Below, piece by piece: positions 22,452 through 34,083 of a DNA stretch of 64,000 nt. The stretch comes from Humulus lupulus (lineage: Eukaryota > Streptophyta > Magnoliopsida > Rosales > Cannabaceae). The stretch is from NCBI RefSeq assembly GCF_963169125.1, contig NC_084802.1, forward strand, positions 26,479,107 to 26,543,106, written 5' to 3'. The notes beneath the pieces were generated by a model. It made no database searches and was not told the origin of the DNA. It saw only the letters and a list, made by a program, of their open reading frames with translations. Made by a program: the position numbers and the translations under genes. Every line of letters begins with the position of its first letter. The stretch's first letter is position 1.

Positions 22452-23270
22452 AGGCTCGTAGCATATCTTCTAGCATCTGAATTGTCCTCTCAGACTAACC
22501 ATCTGTTTGAGTATGATAAACGGTACTAAACCGCAACTGCGTGCCCATAGCCTTCTGCAGATTCTCCCAAAAATTGGAGGTGAAGGTGGGGTCCCTGTCG
22601 AATACTATCGACCTCGGAGCCCCATGAAGTTGAACAATTTCCTTCACATATTACTCGGCATACTACTCCATAGTATAAGTCGTCCTGACAGGTAAAAAGT
22701 GGGCGGACTTGGTATACCTATCCACAATCACACACACCGAGTCATGCTCTCCCACGGTCTTCGGCAAACCAACCACAAAGTCCATGGTGATATCTTCCCA
22801 TTTCCACTCTAGAATGCCTAGAGGCTGCAGTAACCCTACTGACCTCTAATGTTCAGCCTTAAATTGCTGACACGTTAAGCACTTGGCCACATAATCCACC
22901 ACATCCCTCTTCATGCCCGTCCACCAATACAAAGCTCTCAAATTTTGGTACATCTTCTTCATACCTGGATGTAAAGAATAGGGAGTGGTATGTGATTAAT
23001 CCAAGATCTCTCGTCGAACATCAGAATCCATCGAAACACAGATCCGACCTTTGTACTTCAATAATCCCATCTCCGAGATAGAAAAGTCCTTAGCCGCTTC
23101 GACTAAGACATTCTCTCTATGCCCTCTCAACTGGGAATCCTTCCCTTGCGCCTCCTTGATCCTCTCAAGGAGTGTAGACTGAAGAGTGATGTTGGCTAAC
23201 CGACCAACCACCAACTCTATACCCGCTCTAGTCATCTCCTCAGCTAGCTTATCAGATATCTATCTCGAAT
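22452..23270 (-). pseudogene. Gypsy integrase zinc finger and DDE core, broken
   Basis: Minus-strand pieces show GLLKYKGRICV and the HHCC finger (HPGMKKMYQN, CLTCQQFKAEH), then the core with MDFVVGLPK, a [12 protein letters not shown]sp motif and HTQTDG followed by SERT. Stops interrupt it at several points, for example within QTDG-stop-SERT. The 23000-23235 segment is the linker between RNase H and integrase. Confidence 0.75.
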
Positions 23271-23379
23271 TGAACAACTGTCCAGGGTCTTTTCGACTCA
23301 ATGCATCAGCCACTATATATGCCCTCCTAGGATGGTATAGGATATCACAATCATAATCCTTTACCAAATCCAACCACTG

Positions 23380-25785
23380 TGTAACGACCTAAATTTGCTA
23401 ATAAGGCTTGGAGCCATGATTAGTGTGCCTGGAGGGCAATAATTGTTATACTGCATTAATTTATGTGAATTTAATGAATATGTGGTTAGAATGCATGTTT
23501 AGGTGAAATAAATATGCATGTGAACCTCGTTTGTATGATAAGGGTAAATTGGTAATTTTAGCCCGCTGAGGGCATAAATGTGATAATTGTATTATGTGAT
23601 TTGTACCACGTGAGTGTGGTGATATTATTGTGATGCACGTGCCAAGACGGTCCTAGAGAGCTAGTTAACTTAAAAGTCACAACAGGATTTTTATACCCGG
23701 CTCAGGAGGAGCCTAGGGGTACTTTGAGAATTTCATGTTTGAGTTGAGAATTAGTGGTTATTGGTGATTGAGTAACCTGTGTAACCATTAGTAACTGCTG
23801 AGAGTAACAAGTTTAGATGGAAAATGGTAAAATTGTAATATAGGAGAAAGGACTAGAGTGCCCTTGAAGGTTTAGTTAGGAAAGGTTTTCTATGAGGGGT
23901 AAAATGGTCATTTGGCAGGGGATTAGATAATTTTCAGCTGGGAAAAAGGGGTGCACGGTTTAGCACTTAGCCATTTGGTGGTTTTGTTAAAAATTGAGAG
24001 AAGAAAAGCTAGAAGGAAACCTAGGGCAAGAAGAAGAAGAAGAAGAAGACGAGTAGAAGGAGCTGAAATTTGGAGACTTAGGAGATGAATCAAGGAAGCT
24101 TAAGGGTGAATTCTCCACTTGAGGTAAGGATTCTATGCAATTTTAAGATTTGTTCCTGTTGTGGTTTAAGAAATTTGAAGCATGGTTTAAGTTTTTGGTT
24201 TATGGGTTTAAATTTCTGAAGTTGAAATCAAATGGGTGGATTTTGAGTATGATTGTGTGTATGATCTTGATGCTAGTGTGTATAGGTTGTTAGATGGTTC
24301 ATTTGAGGTTTCAAATTGGTTTTGGGGTTTAGATATGTGTTTGGGTTGGTTTAGAGGTGTTTTGGATGATGGAATTGCAGGAGAAAAACCCAGAATTTCT
24401 GGGTTCGCATAGGGGAGCTGCGGCCCTGTTCTTCGGCGCCGCGGCGCGAGGCTGAGTCAGGGGGGGAACTTTCTGACTTCTCTAGGCACCGCAGCCCTTG
24501 CGGGTAGCGCCGCGGCGCTAGGCTATTTTCAGGATGGGAAATTTTGCATTTTTGGGCATTTGTTCCGGGGGCTCGAGGGATGTTTCTGATGCATTGTTTT
24601 AGGAATTTGGAGGTCCCGAGAGTACGGGATTGGTTCCGGAAAGTGGTTTTGGAATTGGTTAGTATTAAAGAGTGTTTTATATGTGTTGTGACTAGGGTTT
24701 CGGCGAGGCTCAAGTTAGAGGACCGTGCTCGTGACTTTGGTGCACTGTGAAGCTCGGGATACAGGTAAGAAAACTGTAGCACCCGTAGGACAGGGCATGG
24801 ACCCATAGTGTTAATGCAGGGCACGACCCTAAATTGTATTACATGTTATGGTATAGTTTTGATTGAATTGTTATATGTTTGAATGTTATTTGAATTGTAC
24901 TATATGTGATTATAGTAGAGAGAACGACAAAGGTGCCGAGAACGGCAAAGGAGCCGAAAACGGCAAAGGTGTCGAGAACGGCAAAGGTGTCGAGAACGGC
25001 AAAGGAGCCGAGAACGGAAAAGGTGTCGAGAACGGAAAATGAGCCGAGAACAGCAAAGGTGTCGAGAACAGCAAAGGAGCTGAGAACGGCAAAGGTGTCG
25101 AAAGCGGCAAGGAGCCGAGAACGGCAACGGAGCCGAGAACAGCGAAAGGCCGAGAACTGCAGCAGGGCCGGAAGTAACACTTAGCATGTGGAATGCTTAT
25201 AGTCAGGGTGGGACCCCAATGGATACTTGGGATATCCTTACTGTGAGGACCGAGATACCAGACTTGGGTAATGCTTCTAGAACGGCATGACCGTGTTTGT
25301 TTAGTCTGATGGCCTACTTGGTTATCTGTGGATTATCTGATAGGTTGATTATATATTATGCATATGCTATGTGCTGTTTGAGTTTTCTTGCTGGGCTTCG
25401 GCTCACGGGTGCTCTGTGTTGCAGGTAAGGGCAAAGATAAAGTCAACCAGCCATGAGTACGGAGAGCATGAAGCGGCGCGTACATGTTTGGCTTGCCCGA
25501 CTGCTTTGGTTGGGGGCATTTTTAAAAATGGTTGTATTAACCTGTAATTTTGATAGTCAATCAGCTGTAAACTTATTTTAACTTGTAAATATTTTGCAAA
25601 CCTTATTTTGGGATCCCAAATGATAGATACTTGAAGTTTTCAACAAAGTAAAGCATTTTCAAAAGATTACAGCCTTAACTTTTGCTTAGTCACACTTTTG
25701 TTTTAAAAACCTCGGTTAGCGAGTTAATTGCACAATTCCTCGTAAAACTCACTTAGTAACGGCTCTAAGGTAGTAGGGCGTTACA
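23380..25785 (+). mobile_element. Solo LTR (subfamily A) nested in gypsy pol
   Basis: The element reads TGTAACGACCTAAATTTGC...GTAGGGCGTTACA, 2,406 bp. Target duplications CACTG lie at 23375-23379 and 25786-25790. It is in the opposite direction to its host element yet ends like the host's own LTRs (CGGCTCTAAGG...GGGCGTTACA), so a close relative inserted into the RNase H-integrase linker. Confidence 0.93.
24918..25165 (+). repeat. 18-bp minisatellite (CGAGAACGGCAAAGGTGT) in the nested LTR
   Basis: About 13 tandem variants of an 18-base unit are present. Because the unit length is a multiple of three and lacks stops, several frames on both strands stay open; none is a gene. Other LTR copies in the window hold only one to four units at the same place (for instance 31935-31990 on the minus strand and 52527-52600). 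Confidence 0.85.
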
Positions 25786-25790
25786 CACTG

Positions 25791-26863
25791 TCTCTGGCGC
25801 ATATTCAGATGCTTCTGAGTAAAGAAGTACTTCAAACTCTTATGGTCGGTGTATATCTCGCACTTCTCACCATACAGATAATGTCTCTAAACCTTAAGTG
25901 CAAATACCACCGCTGCCAACTCCAAATCATTCGTGGGATATCTCTGCTCATACTCCTTTAACTGTCTTGATGCATAGGCTATCACATTTCCAGCTTGCAT
26001 CAACACACACCCTAAACCCTGTCTGGAAGCATCACAGTAAACCACAAACTTCTCATTGTCCGTCGGCAGACTCAACACTAGTGCGGTGATCAGTCGCTGC
26101 TTCAGTTCCTTGAAACTATTCTCACACCTGTCTGTCCATGCATACTTAGTCTTCTTCCTTGTCAATTCTGTCAATGGTGTAGCTATCCTAGAGAACCCCT
26201 CAACAAACCGCTGAAAATACCCTGCCAATCCCAGAAAACTCCTAACTTCAGAAACACTACTCGGTCTAGGCCAATCCCTCACTGCCTCAATCTTACTTGG
26301 GTCAACTATAATCCTCTCCTTACTGACAATATGGCCCAAAAACGTGACTTGCGGTAGCCAAAATCACACTTGCTGAACTTAGCATATAACCTATGCTCCC
26401 TCAACCACTGCAATACCAAACGTAGATGTTGCTCATGCTCTGTCTCTGACTGAGAGTACACCAGAATGTCGTCGATAAACACAATCATGAACTTGTCCAA
26501 GTAGTCCTTGAAAACCCTATTCATCATGTCCATAAAAAGATGGTAGGGCATTGGTTAATCCAAAGGACATAACTAGGAATTCATAGTGTCCATACCTCGT
26601 GCGCAAAGCGGTCTTTGGTATGTCCTCTTCTTTAATCCTTAACTGACGGTAACCTGACTGGAGATCAATCTTGGAAAACACTGTTTTCCCTGTAGTTGGT
26701 CAAATAAATCATCGATCCTAGGCAGTGGGAATTTATTCTTAATGGTCAACTTGTTCAACTCCCTGTAGTCAATACACATCCTAAGAGATCCATCATTCTT
26801 CTTGACGAACAACACTGGAGCACCCCATGGCGAGAAACTCGGTCTGATGAACCCCAAATCCAA
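25791..26863 (-). pseudogene. Gypsy reverse transcriptase and RNase H, broken
   Basis: From high to low coordinates: RT start ([27 protein letters not shown], 26863-26639), frameshift, catalytic [15 protein letters not shown] near 26490-26440, second frameshift near 26335, then [19 protein letters not shown] and the RT connection. The RNase H begins with [18 protein letters not shown] and contains IAYASRQLK and [16 protein letters not shown]. The reading runs into the nested LTR at 25786 and resumes below 23380 (DILYHPRRAYI, ADALSRKDPG). Confidence 0.9.
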
Positions 26864-26869
26864 TAACTC

Positions 26870-27568
26870 CTACAACTGAATCTTCAACTCCGCCAGAGCC
26901 ATTCTGTAAGGTGTCCTCAATACTGGCTCTGCCCCTGGCGCCAACTCTATGACAAACTCAATCTTCCGCTGCAGTGGCAACCCTGGCAGGTTTGCTGGAA
27001 ATAAATCTAGAAACTCACATACCAATCTGGTCTCACCCGGTCCAACCGACACAACTCTAGGTGTATCCACAATGTTCGCTAGCAATTCTATGCAACCTTC
27101 CCACATCAAGTCTCTAGCCTTCAGTGCTAAAATCATAGGTACTCGTGGTCCACTAACTGTCCCCACAAATACAAAGGGTACCTCCCCTTCTGGTTCAAAA
27201 GTCACCATCCCGCGCTTGCAGTCAATCATCGTCCCATACTTCGATAACCAATCCATCCCTAGGATCATATCGAAGTCATCCATCACTAGCTCAATCAGAT
27301 CAACAGACAACTCCCTACCATCTATCTTTACTGGAAATACTCTAATCCATCTCCTAGAGACTACCAGTTCCCCAGTTGGCAACAAAGTCTGAAAACCCCT
27401 AGCATACAGAACACTAGGTCTACACAGCTGATCTATCACTCTAGTAGACACAAATAAATGAGTAACTCCTAAACCAATCAATGCAGTATAAGAAGACTCA
27501 GCACCAGAAATCTGACCTGTCACAACCGAGGGGCTAGCCTCCGCCTCAGTCTGAGTTAAGGTGAACAC
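26870..27568 (-). pseudogene. Gypsy aspartic protease with altered active site
   Basis: The reading shows the retroviral-type protease region (TALIGLGVTHLFVS; VDLIELVMDDFDMILGMDWLSKYG; IDCKRGMVTFEPEGE). The catalytic triplet, normally D-S/T-G in ALIDSGATHSF, reads G-L-G here (GGT at 27473-27475), so the protease would be inactive. The C-terminal part leads into the RT start (IEFVIELAPGAEPVLRTPYRMA). Confidence 0.88.
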
Positions 27569-27616
27569 TCTGGCAAGAGCGAGACTGCCGCCTTGCTTCG
27601 GCTCCTTTTTCCTAGC

Positions 27617-28676
27617 TTATGGGTAGTCCTTCTTCAGATGATTGACACTCCCACAGATAAAGTAGGCCCTGATCCTGCACTCCCCCTGATGTCGTTGTCT
27701 GCACCGAGGACACACTGGAAAACTCTTCCAGTTGTCACTTCCGCCTTGACAGCCACTAAAAGCACCCCGTGCCTTCCTATCCGAGCTAGGAGGAACAAAA
27801 GAATCTGAGGCCTTTCTCTTCTGCTCACTGAAGCCACTACCCCGGCTAGATCCAATAAAAGGAGGCACCGTCCTCCTAGCATCACGCCTAACAGCGCTCT
27901 CTCTCCATATCTGATCCTCGGTCCCCTCAGCTGTAAGGGCCTTGTCCACGACCTGGGCATAATTAGTAGTCTCTAGATCCAAAGTAATCTTCACATCACA
28001 GGCTATCATAACATTCAACCCCCACACAAATCTATCCCTTCTTGCCGCATCCGTCGGCACTAAATCTGGTGAAAACTTCGCCAACCGGTCAAATCTCAAT
28101 GCGTACTCAGTAACTTTCAACTGATTCTGAGTCAGGTTGATGAACTCGTCAACCTTCGCACTCGGACTGCAACATTGTAGTATTTCTCGTTAAAGATGTT
28201 TTTGAACTCTTCCCAAGTCATAACTGCCACATTCCTCCTCTGAGTCACTACATCCCACCAGATGCGGGCATATTCTCTAAACATGTAGCTGGCATAAGCT
28301 ACCCTCTCGTTCCCTTCCACCCTCATAAAATCCAAGATGGAGGAAATCATATTCATCCACTGCTCTGCCGCAGTGGGTCTGGTCCACCCTCGATGGTGGG
28401 ACGATGCTGCTTCCTGAACCTCTCATACAAAGGTTCCCACATGTTCTCCATAACAGGCTGAACTGGCACTGGCGCCACAACCTATTGAACTGACAACCTA
28501 GTGGCCTGAGGAGTGGCCTGTTGCCTCAATTGTCGAAGTTCTTCCTTAGTTCGTTGCAATCTCGCTCCCATTTCGGCAAACATCTGTTGCCAATTCTGTG
28601 GGGCAGGTGGATGGTCTTGACCCTGGTTGTCATCCTCGGCCCTACTAGCGCGGAGTCTCGATGATTGTCGAGGCAT
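27617..28676 (-). pseudogene. Gypsy gag with zinc knuckle, frameshifted
   Basis: The ATG at 28676 begins MPRQSSRLRAS. The capsid region (YASYMFREYARIWWDVVTQ and MTWEEFKNIFNEKYY) lies at 28356-28132. After a frameshift comes LRFDRLAKFSPDLVPTD, and near the end an imperfect CCHC zinc knuckle (YFICGSVNHLKKDYP), whose last Cys reads Tyr. At least three frame breaks are present. Confidence 0.88.
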
Positions 28677-28999
28677 CTCGACAATATGCCTGCAATCAAC
28701 GACGCCGCTCATCAGGCATGATAACAACATCCAAAACCACCTCCCAATCACATCAACCAACATAAACAACAATCCACATCACATACATATAGCATATAAC
28801 ACTCAACAGGCCATGCCCTGGCACCATGCATATGTTAACTCATTCATCATGCTCTATATAAAATAAGCAGGCAAACATGGCAGCTAAACACATATTCAAG
28901 CATATAATTCAATCATTACCAACCAACCCTAAGTCGAGCTTGTCACAGACAGCGAGCGTACATGTTCGATCAATCTCCAGAAACCATAAACCTTGGCTC

Positions 29000-29011
29000 G
29001 CTCTGATACCA
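29000..29011 (-). promoter_or_regulatory. Primer-binding site (initiator Met-tRNA) of the gypsy chromovirus
   Basis: On the minus strand TGGTATCAGAGC lies three bases inside the 5' LTR edge (29015). It is complementary to the 3' end of plant initiator tRNA-Met, the normal primer for this lineage. Confidence 0.88.
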
Positions 29012-29014
29012 AGT

Positions 29015-32000
29015 TGTAACGCCCTACTTCCCTAGAGTCGTCACTAAGTGAGTTTAAAACTTGCAATTAACTCGATAATTGGGGTTTTAAGGCAAAAGTG
29101 TAGTTAAACCATAAAAGAAGTCACATACTTTGAAAATAATTCCATTCATTGAATATTATAAAGCGTTAAACATTTGGGATCCCAAAATACTTTATAGAAA
29201 TATTTACAACTAAAAAATATAACTAAAGTCGCCTAAACGAAAAAATTTAGGTTTAATACAAACATCTCCCAAAAATACCCCTGGCCGTGGCAGCCAGGCA
29301 GGCCAAACATGTACGCGTCGCTTCATGCTCTCCGTACTCATGGCTGGTCGACTTTTCCCTTGCCCTTAGTTGCACCATAGAGCACCCGTGAGCCAAAGCC
29401 CAGCATGAAAATGCACACAAGCAAATCGCATATGCTTATCTATCATTCAACATATAATCAAGCCGCCAACAGGCGAAACACATACGGCCATGCTGTCCCA
29501 GGTGCTTTACCAGGCCCTGGGTTCGCGGTCTACACCGTGAGGATATCCCAGGTATCCTATGTAACGCCCTGGATAGCCAGGACCGCTACACTGTGTACTT
29601 ATAAAGTGCAAGACTTGCTAATCAAGTCATCAATTTAAAAATGTGTCATTAGTTTAAGTGTTCTAGGGTTAAAAGACATTTTGGTCTCAAAAGACACGTT
29701 TTATAAGTTATAAACAGTTTACAGTAGGGATCCCCCAAACATCAGTGTTCAAAAGCTGGTTACAAAACGCAATAGTTAAAAGTAAATATTAGCCATACTA
29801 CGGCAAAATACAAGGTTCTGGCCCTCTTGTCCCTATAATCTCCTCAACCGTGGTGGCTGAGCGGCCTGCCATGTACATTCACCCTGCAGAACTCTCCAAT
29901 CAGGGCTAATCGGCCTTACCTTTACCTTTACCTGCACCACGCAGCACCCGTGAGCCAAGGCCCAGCAAGAAAACAACATACACAATATATATACGACAAT
30001 CTCAAACAGACATTCTAGTAAGCATGTTTAGTTAGCAAATCCATGGCATATAAGCATATTTCAAGGTGCAAACAACTTCAACCACAATTAGATTATTCAA
30101 CAATCTCATCTATAGCCAACAACAGCATTCAGTTTACACAAATACTAGGGCCGACACCTTAGGTCGCACCCGCTGTTTGACCCACTGACTCCGGCCCGCT
30201 TAAACCAAGCTCAGTGCATAATAAGCTGTCCTTGGATACCCGTGTCCGAGTCGTGCTAATTACACAAGTTAACCATGGCTCGCTTAGGCCGTTGGTTACA
30301 ATTTACATGGCATAATACCGTTCTTTCAATCATTTATATTAGGGAGCCCTTAGTCCCGTTCAAATATTCAACCGGGTGTAGTTTTCTTACCTTTAGTCTG
30401 TACGGTTATTGAATTACGAGCAACGCCCCTCAAGCACGATCCGTTCCCGAGCCTAAGCCTTTATCACCTAGTCACAACCAAAGTATAGGGGTCCATTAAT
30501 ACTCGAATATAGGTTTCTAGTTACAAATCTGACTCCTAGGACTCCAAATTCCACCAAGCACGGTGGTGAAATCAATCTCGAGCATACTAGACCACTTTCC
30601 CGTGCCTAAAACCCTCAAAAGCTCATGTGTGCAACCAAGGGCTGCGACCCTTGAAGCTTAGCCGCGGCCCTTGCCTCAAAACAGAGCCAATGCCATCTTA
30701 AACAAAACACGCGCCGCGACCCTTTCTTTGGGCGCCGCAGCGCCCTCCCATGGCCGAGCCTCCTTGGCCCTTTTTCATCCTAGGGCCGCAACGCTCTAGA
30801 ACAGAGCAGCGTCCCTTCCCTTCGTGCCCAGAAAACCCATCATTTTAAAGCCTAAAACCTCAACCAAAACCACCCCTAAGCTTCCTACTTCAACACCCAA
30901 CATATCCCCAACTCATGCCACACAATTTCAACAGAAATTTAGCTCAATAAACCATAGAAGATTCACCTCCAACCCTTGAGACTCTAAGAACACAAACACC
31001 ATGTTATAACCAGTCAAAACTCAAACTCAAACCATAAATTCATGAAACAAAGCTTACCTTCTTGATTGAACTCCTCCCTTAGCCAAAACTCAGCAGATTC
31101 CAAGGATTCCCCTGCTCAATTCCACCCTAATCATCAATTGAACAACACCCTCAATAATCCAGCTGAAACTTAAGGTTGAATTTCAGAAAAACAGATGGAT
31201 TAACCCTTACCTTAGTCTTGATTTAGTCCTGGTTTATTCACTGAGCTAAGCCTCAAGATTTACTCTAGAATCTCACTAAACTCCCAGCAATTCTTCAGCT
31301 CCAATCCCCAATTCCCTTAAGTGCTTCTAATTTAGTTCCCTTTGTTTTTCTTGAGAGTGAGAGTGAGAGTAACCAGCTAAGTAAGAGATTAGGTCGGTTT
31401 ATTTTTCCCTAAAGGCTTCCTAACTCTTGTCTTACTTATTAAGCTAATCCCAAGGCTCGGGGTGCCGGAATTGTCCCCGAGGCCAAAACGGTAAAATCCC
31501 CCAATATTCCCGCCTAGACATCCTAACCTCAAATATATCTCCATATATTTATTTTCATGACCCGATAGTTCAAATCACTACCCGACACCTAAAATACCCC
31601 TGACTTGTCCAAAGTCATATCTTAAGTCCCGTTGTGACTTTCCCCATTATCTGACCCTAGGATTGTCTCGAGTTACGCTCTATGAACCTGGCCACATAAT
31701 AATGTGGTTCTCACATATATCACGTAAATATTCATATTATCACATAATATCATTAATCACATATGCACACATTAAGGTCAATGATATTCACTCTAATTCC
31801 AATTATGCCCTCCCGGCACACTAATCAAGGCCCTTAAGCCTTATTAGCGAATTTGGGTCGTTACATCCTATAGGGTCTCACCCTGGCAACTCGCACTCTG
31901 CGTGCTAAATGCTTCTCCCGGCCCCTTGCTGTACTCGGCCTTGCTGTTCTCGGCCTTTGCCATTCCCGGCCCTCACCGTTCTCGGCTCTTGCCGTTCATT

Positions 32001-33455
32001 CACATATATGCACACATAGCATAACTAAACAAATACTTAAACACGTATAAACAGAATAAATGGGGCTACGCCTAGCAACACAAACTATAGGGCATCGCCC
32101 TGCTCTACGGGTACAACAATTTTCTTACCTGTGTCCCGAGCTTTCCAAGTACCGATGTATCGAGCACAGTCCCCTTGTCCGAGCCTCGCTGAAAACCTAG
32201 TCACAACATATCAACAACATCCACCCATCAAGTTCTAATCCATTAAATAGCTTTGGGTCATAATTTTAGTCTCCAGGACCTTGAATTCTATCAATCTGGG
32301 TGATAAAATCCATCCCGAGCCTTAACTTTTGGATTCCCGATCCTAAAACCTCCTTGAAGCCCAGAAACACACTAAGTGTTGTAGCCCCATGAACCCATGT
32401 CGCGGCCCGCCTCAACCAGAAGCTCCATCCCCCAAAACAGGGCATGCGGGCCGCGACCCAAGCCAAGGTGTGCCGCGACCCACCCTTCTTCCTAGCCACC
32501 AAATTGTTCTAGAGGTCGCGGCTCAGTAAGAACAATGTCGCGGCCCAACCCTTCGAAACCAGAAAAATCCTCCATTTTCACCACCGAACCCAAGCCAATT
32601 TACCCCAAAATCAACCTAACAATCCAAGTCAATCATCACAAAGGCTCTACTACAGTCTCAGCAACAAAACCTAACAAGATTTAACCCCAAACCTCATCTA
32701 AAACTCAAGAATGATTCTTCACCTAGCTCACATGAACAACCTTGAAATACCAGCAGGAAACTCAACATAACTCAAATAATTCAGTGCTAGAATCCTGACC
32801 TCAATCTGATAACTTGACCCTGAGCTAATCCTCAATCACAGCCAGCTTCAATTCCAAGCCAAAATCCTCCTATAGATCAAAGTCTCCAAGCTTCCAAAGA
32901 GAAAGAACTCCAAGAGAGAGAGAAAAAAAGGGTCGGTTCCTTAGTTTCTGAAGGCTTCCTTGGTTTTGTTTCTTCTTAACTTAAGTCTCTAAGGTTACCT
33001 CAAAGGCTCGGGGTACCAAAAAACGTCCCCGAGGCAAAATAGTAAATTTCCCCGATATTCCCTCCTAAACATTCTAACTTCAAATATATCTCCAAATATT
33101 TATTTTTCATAACCTGATAACCCAATAAAATATCTAATGCCCGAAATACCCCTCGACTTGCCTCGAGTCGGGTATTCGACCCCATTATGACTTTCTAGCT
33201 AACCGCTTCCTAGGACTGTCTCGGATCGTGCAGCACAGATATATCACAATAATTACATGTATGCCCTCAACGGGCTAACATTACAAACATGCCCCTAATA
33301 ACCAAACGAGGCCCACATGCATATTTAATTCACCTAAACATGCATCTCTAATCACATACTCATCAATTTCACACATTAACATAATAAATCACTTATTGCC
33401 CTCCAGGCATGCTAATTAAGGCCTTAAGCCTTATTAGAAAATTTGGGACGCTACA
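29015..33455 (-). repeat. Right (5') LTR of the gypsy chromovirus, split by a nested LTR
   Basis: It starts TGTAACGCCCTAC next to the primer-binding site and ends GGGACGCTACA. The nested element 29560-31865 removes about 2.3 kb; the rest sums to about 2.13 kb, matching the left LTR. Confidence 0.92.
29560..31865 (-). mobile_element. Nested solo LTR (subfamily B) in the right gypsy LTR
   Basis: The plus strand reads TGTAACGCCCTGGATAGCC...GGGTCGTTACA, 2,306 bp. Perfect duplications TCCTA lie at 29555-29559 and 31866-31870. It has the same length class, ends and orientation as the copy at 15918-18218. Confidence 0.93.
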
Positions 33456-33460
33456 GGTTG

Positions 33461-34083
33461 TGTGTGAATTTTATTTTTCTGGTGTCGATATTGAATCATG
33501 GTGACTGGCGAGAGTTGGATGTTGTTAATGGTGTTGATAAACTGTTGATGAATTATGTCATGGACTGTAAATTACCCCTAAAGTAATTTTATAAGTGATA
33601 GTTTTGTAGTCTAGTGAAACTTTATTTTATTTAGTTATTTTTTGTTTGACTTGTTGTTATTTGTCACAAGTATACATGTTCTTATTTTCTTTATAGTGAG
33701 ATTGTTTTTTTTTTTTGGCAATAAATTAATCGGATGGAAGGTAGACTTCTGGACGCTAGCAGAAAACCAACTTGATAGTGCTAGAGAAAACTCCTGAATT
33801 TTTGTACAATGTTTGCTTTTGAATTTGTCAACTTTTCTATTAATTTGTCTACATATGAACAAGAGCACGGATAGTAAGATGTTCATTTTTGAAGGTTTTC
33901 AATTGTTTAGTTGAAGTTTAATCACCAGTTGAGGTGGATGAACATGATAAGAAGAGTAAATTTTGGTGGATCCCGACATCCTTATCTGTGAATGTTATAT
34001 GTTTATTTTGAATTTTTCTTTCAAGATGCATTAATAAGTAATGCACACCATTGATGTTTTGGAATTGCTTGTAATTGTTTTAT
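33461..34083 (+). other. Non-coding part of the split Ulp1-like locus
   Basis: AT-rich sequence between the gypsy target site and the next recognisable exon, intron-like, without a clear gene. Confidence 0.4.

Larger units (their letters stand above)
19569..33455 (-). mobile_element. Ty3/gypsy chromovirus (Tekay/Del-like), minus strand, with two nested LTRs
   Basis: Complete insertion: LTR (19569-21708), polypurine tract, integrase with chromodomain, RNase H, RT, protease, gag, primer-binding site, LTR (29015-33455). The target duplication GGTTG is perfect (19564-19568 and 33456-33460). Two later solo LTRs are inside it, each with its own perfect duplication. All coding parts carry stops or frameshifts. 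Without the nested copies the element would be about 9.2 kb with LTRs of about 2.13 kb. Confidence 0.93.

Noticed and set aside
24839..25187. Long overlapping open frames on both strands with repeated residues
   Set aside because: They are produced by the 18-bp minisatellite, whose unit is a multiple of three without stops; no gene features are present.
33635..33886. Minus-strand frame of 83 residues next to the gypsy target site
   Set aside because: Lys/Asn-rich tail and AT-rich composition; no motif or splice context.
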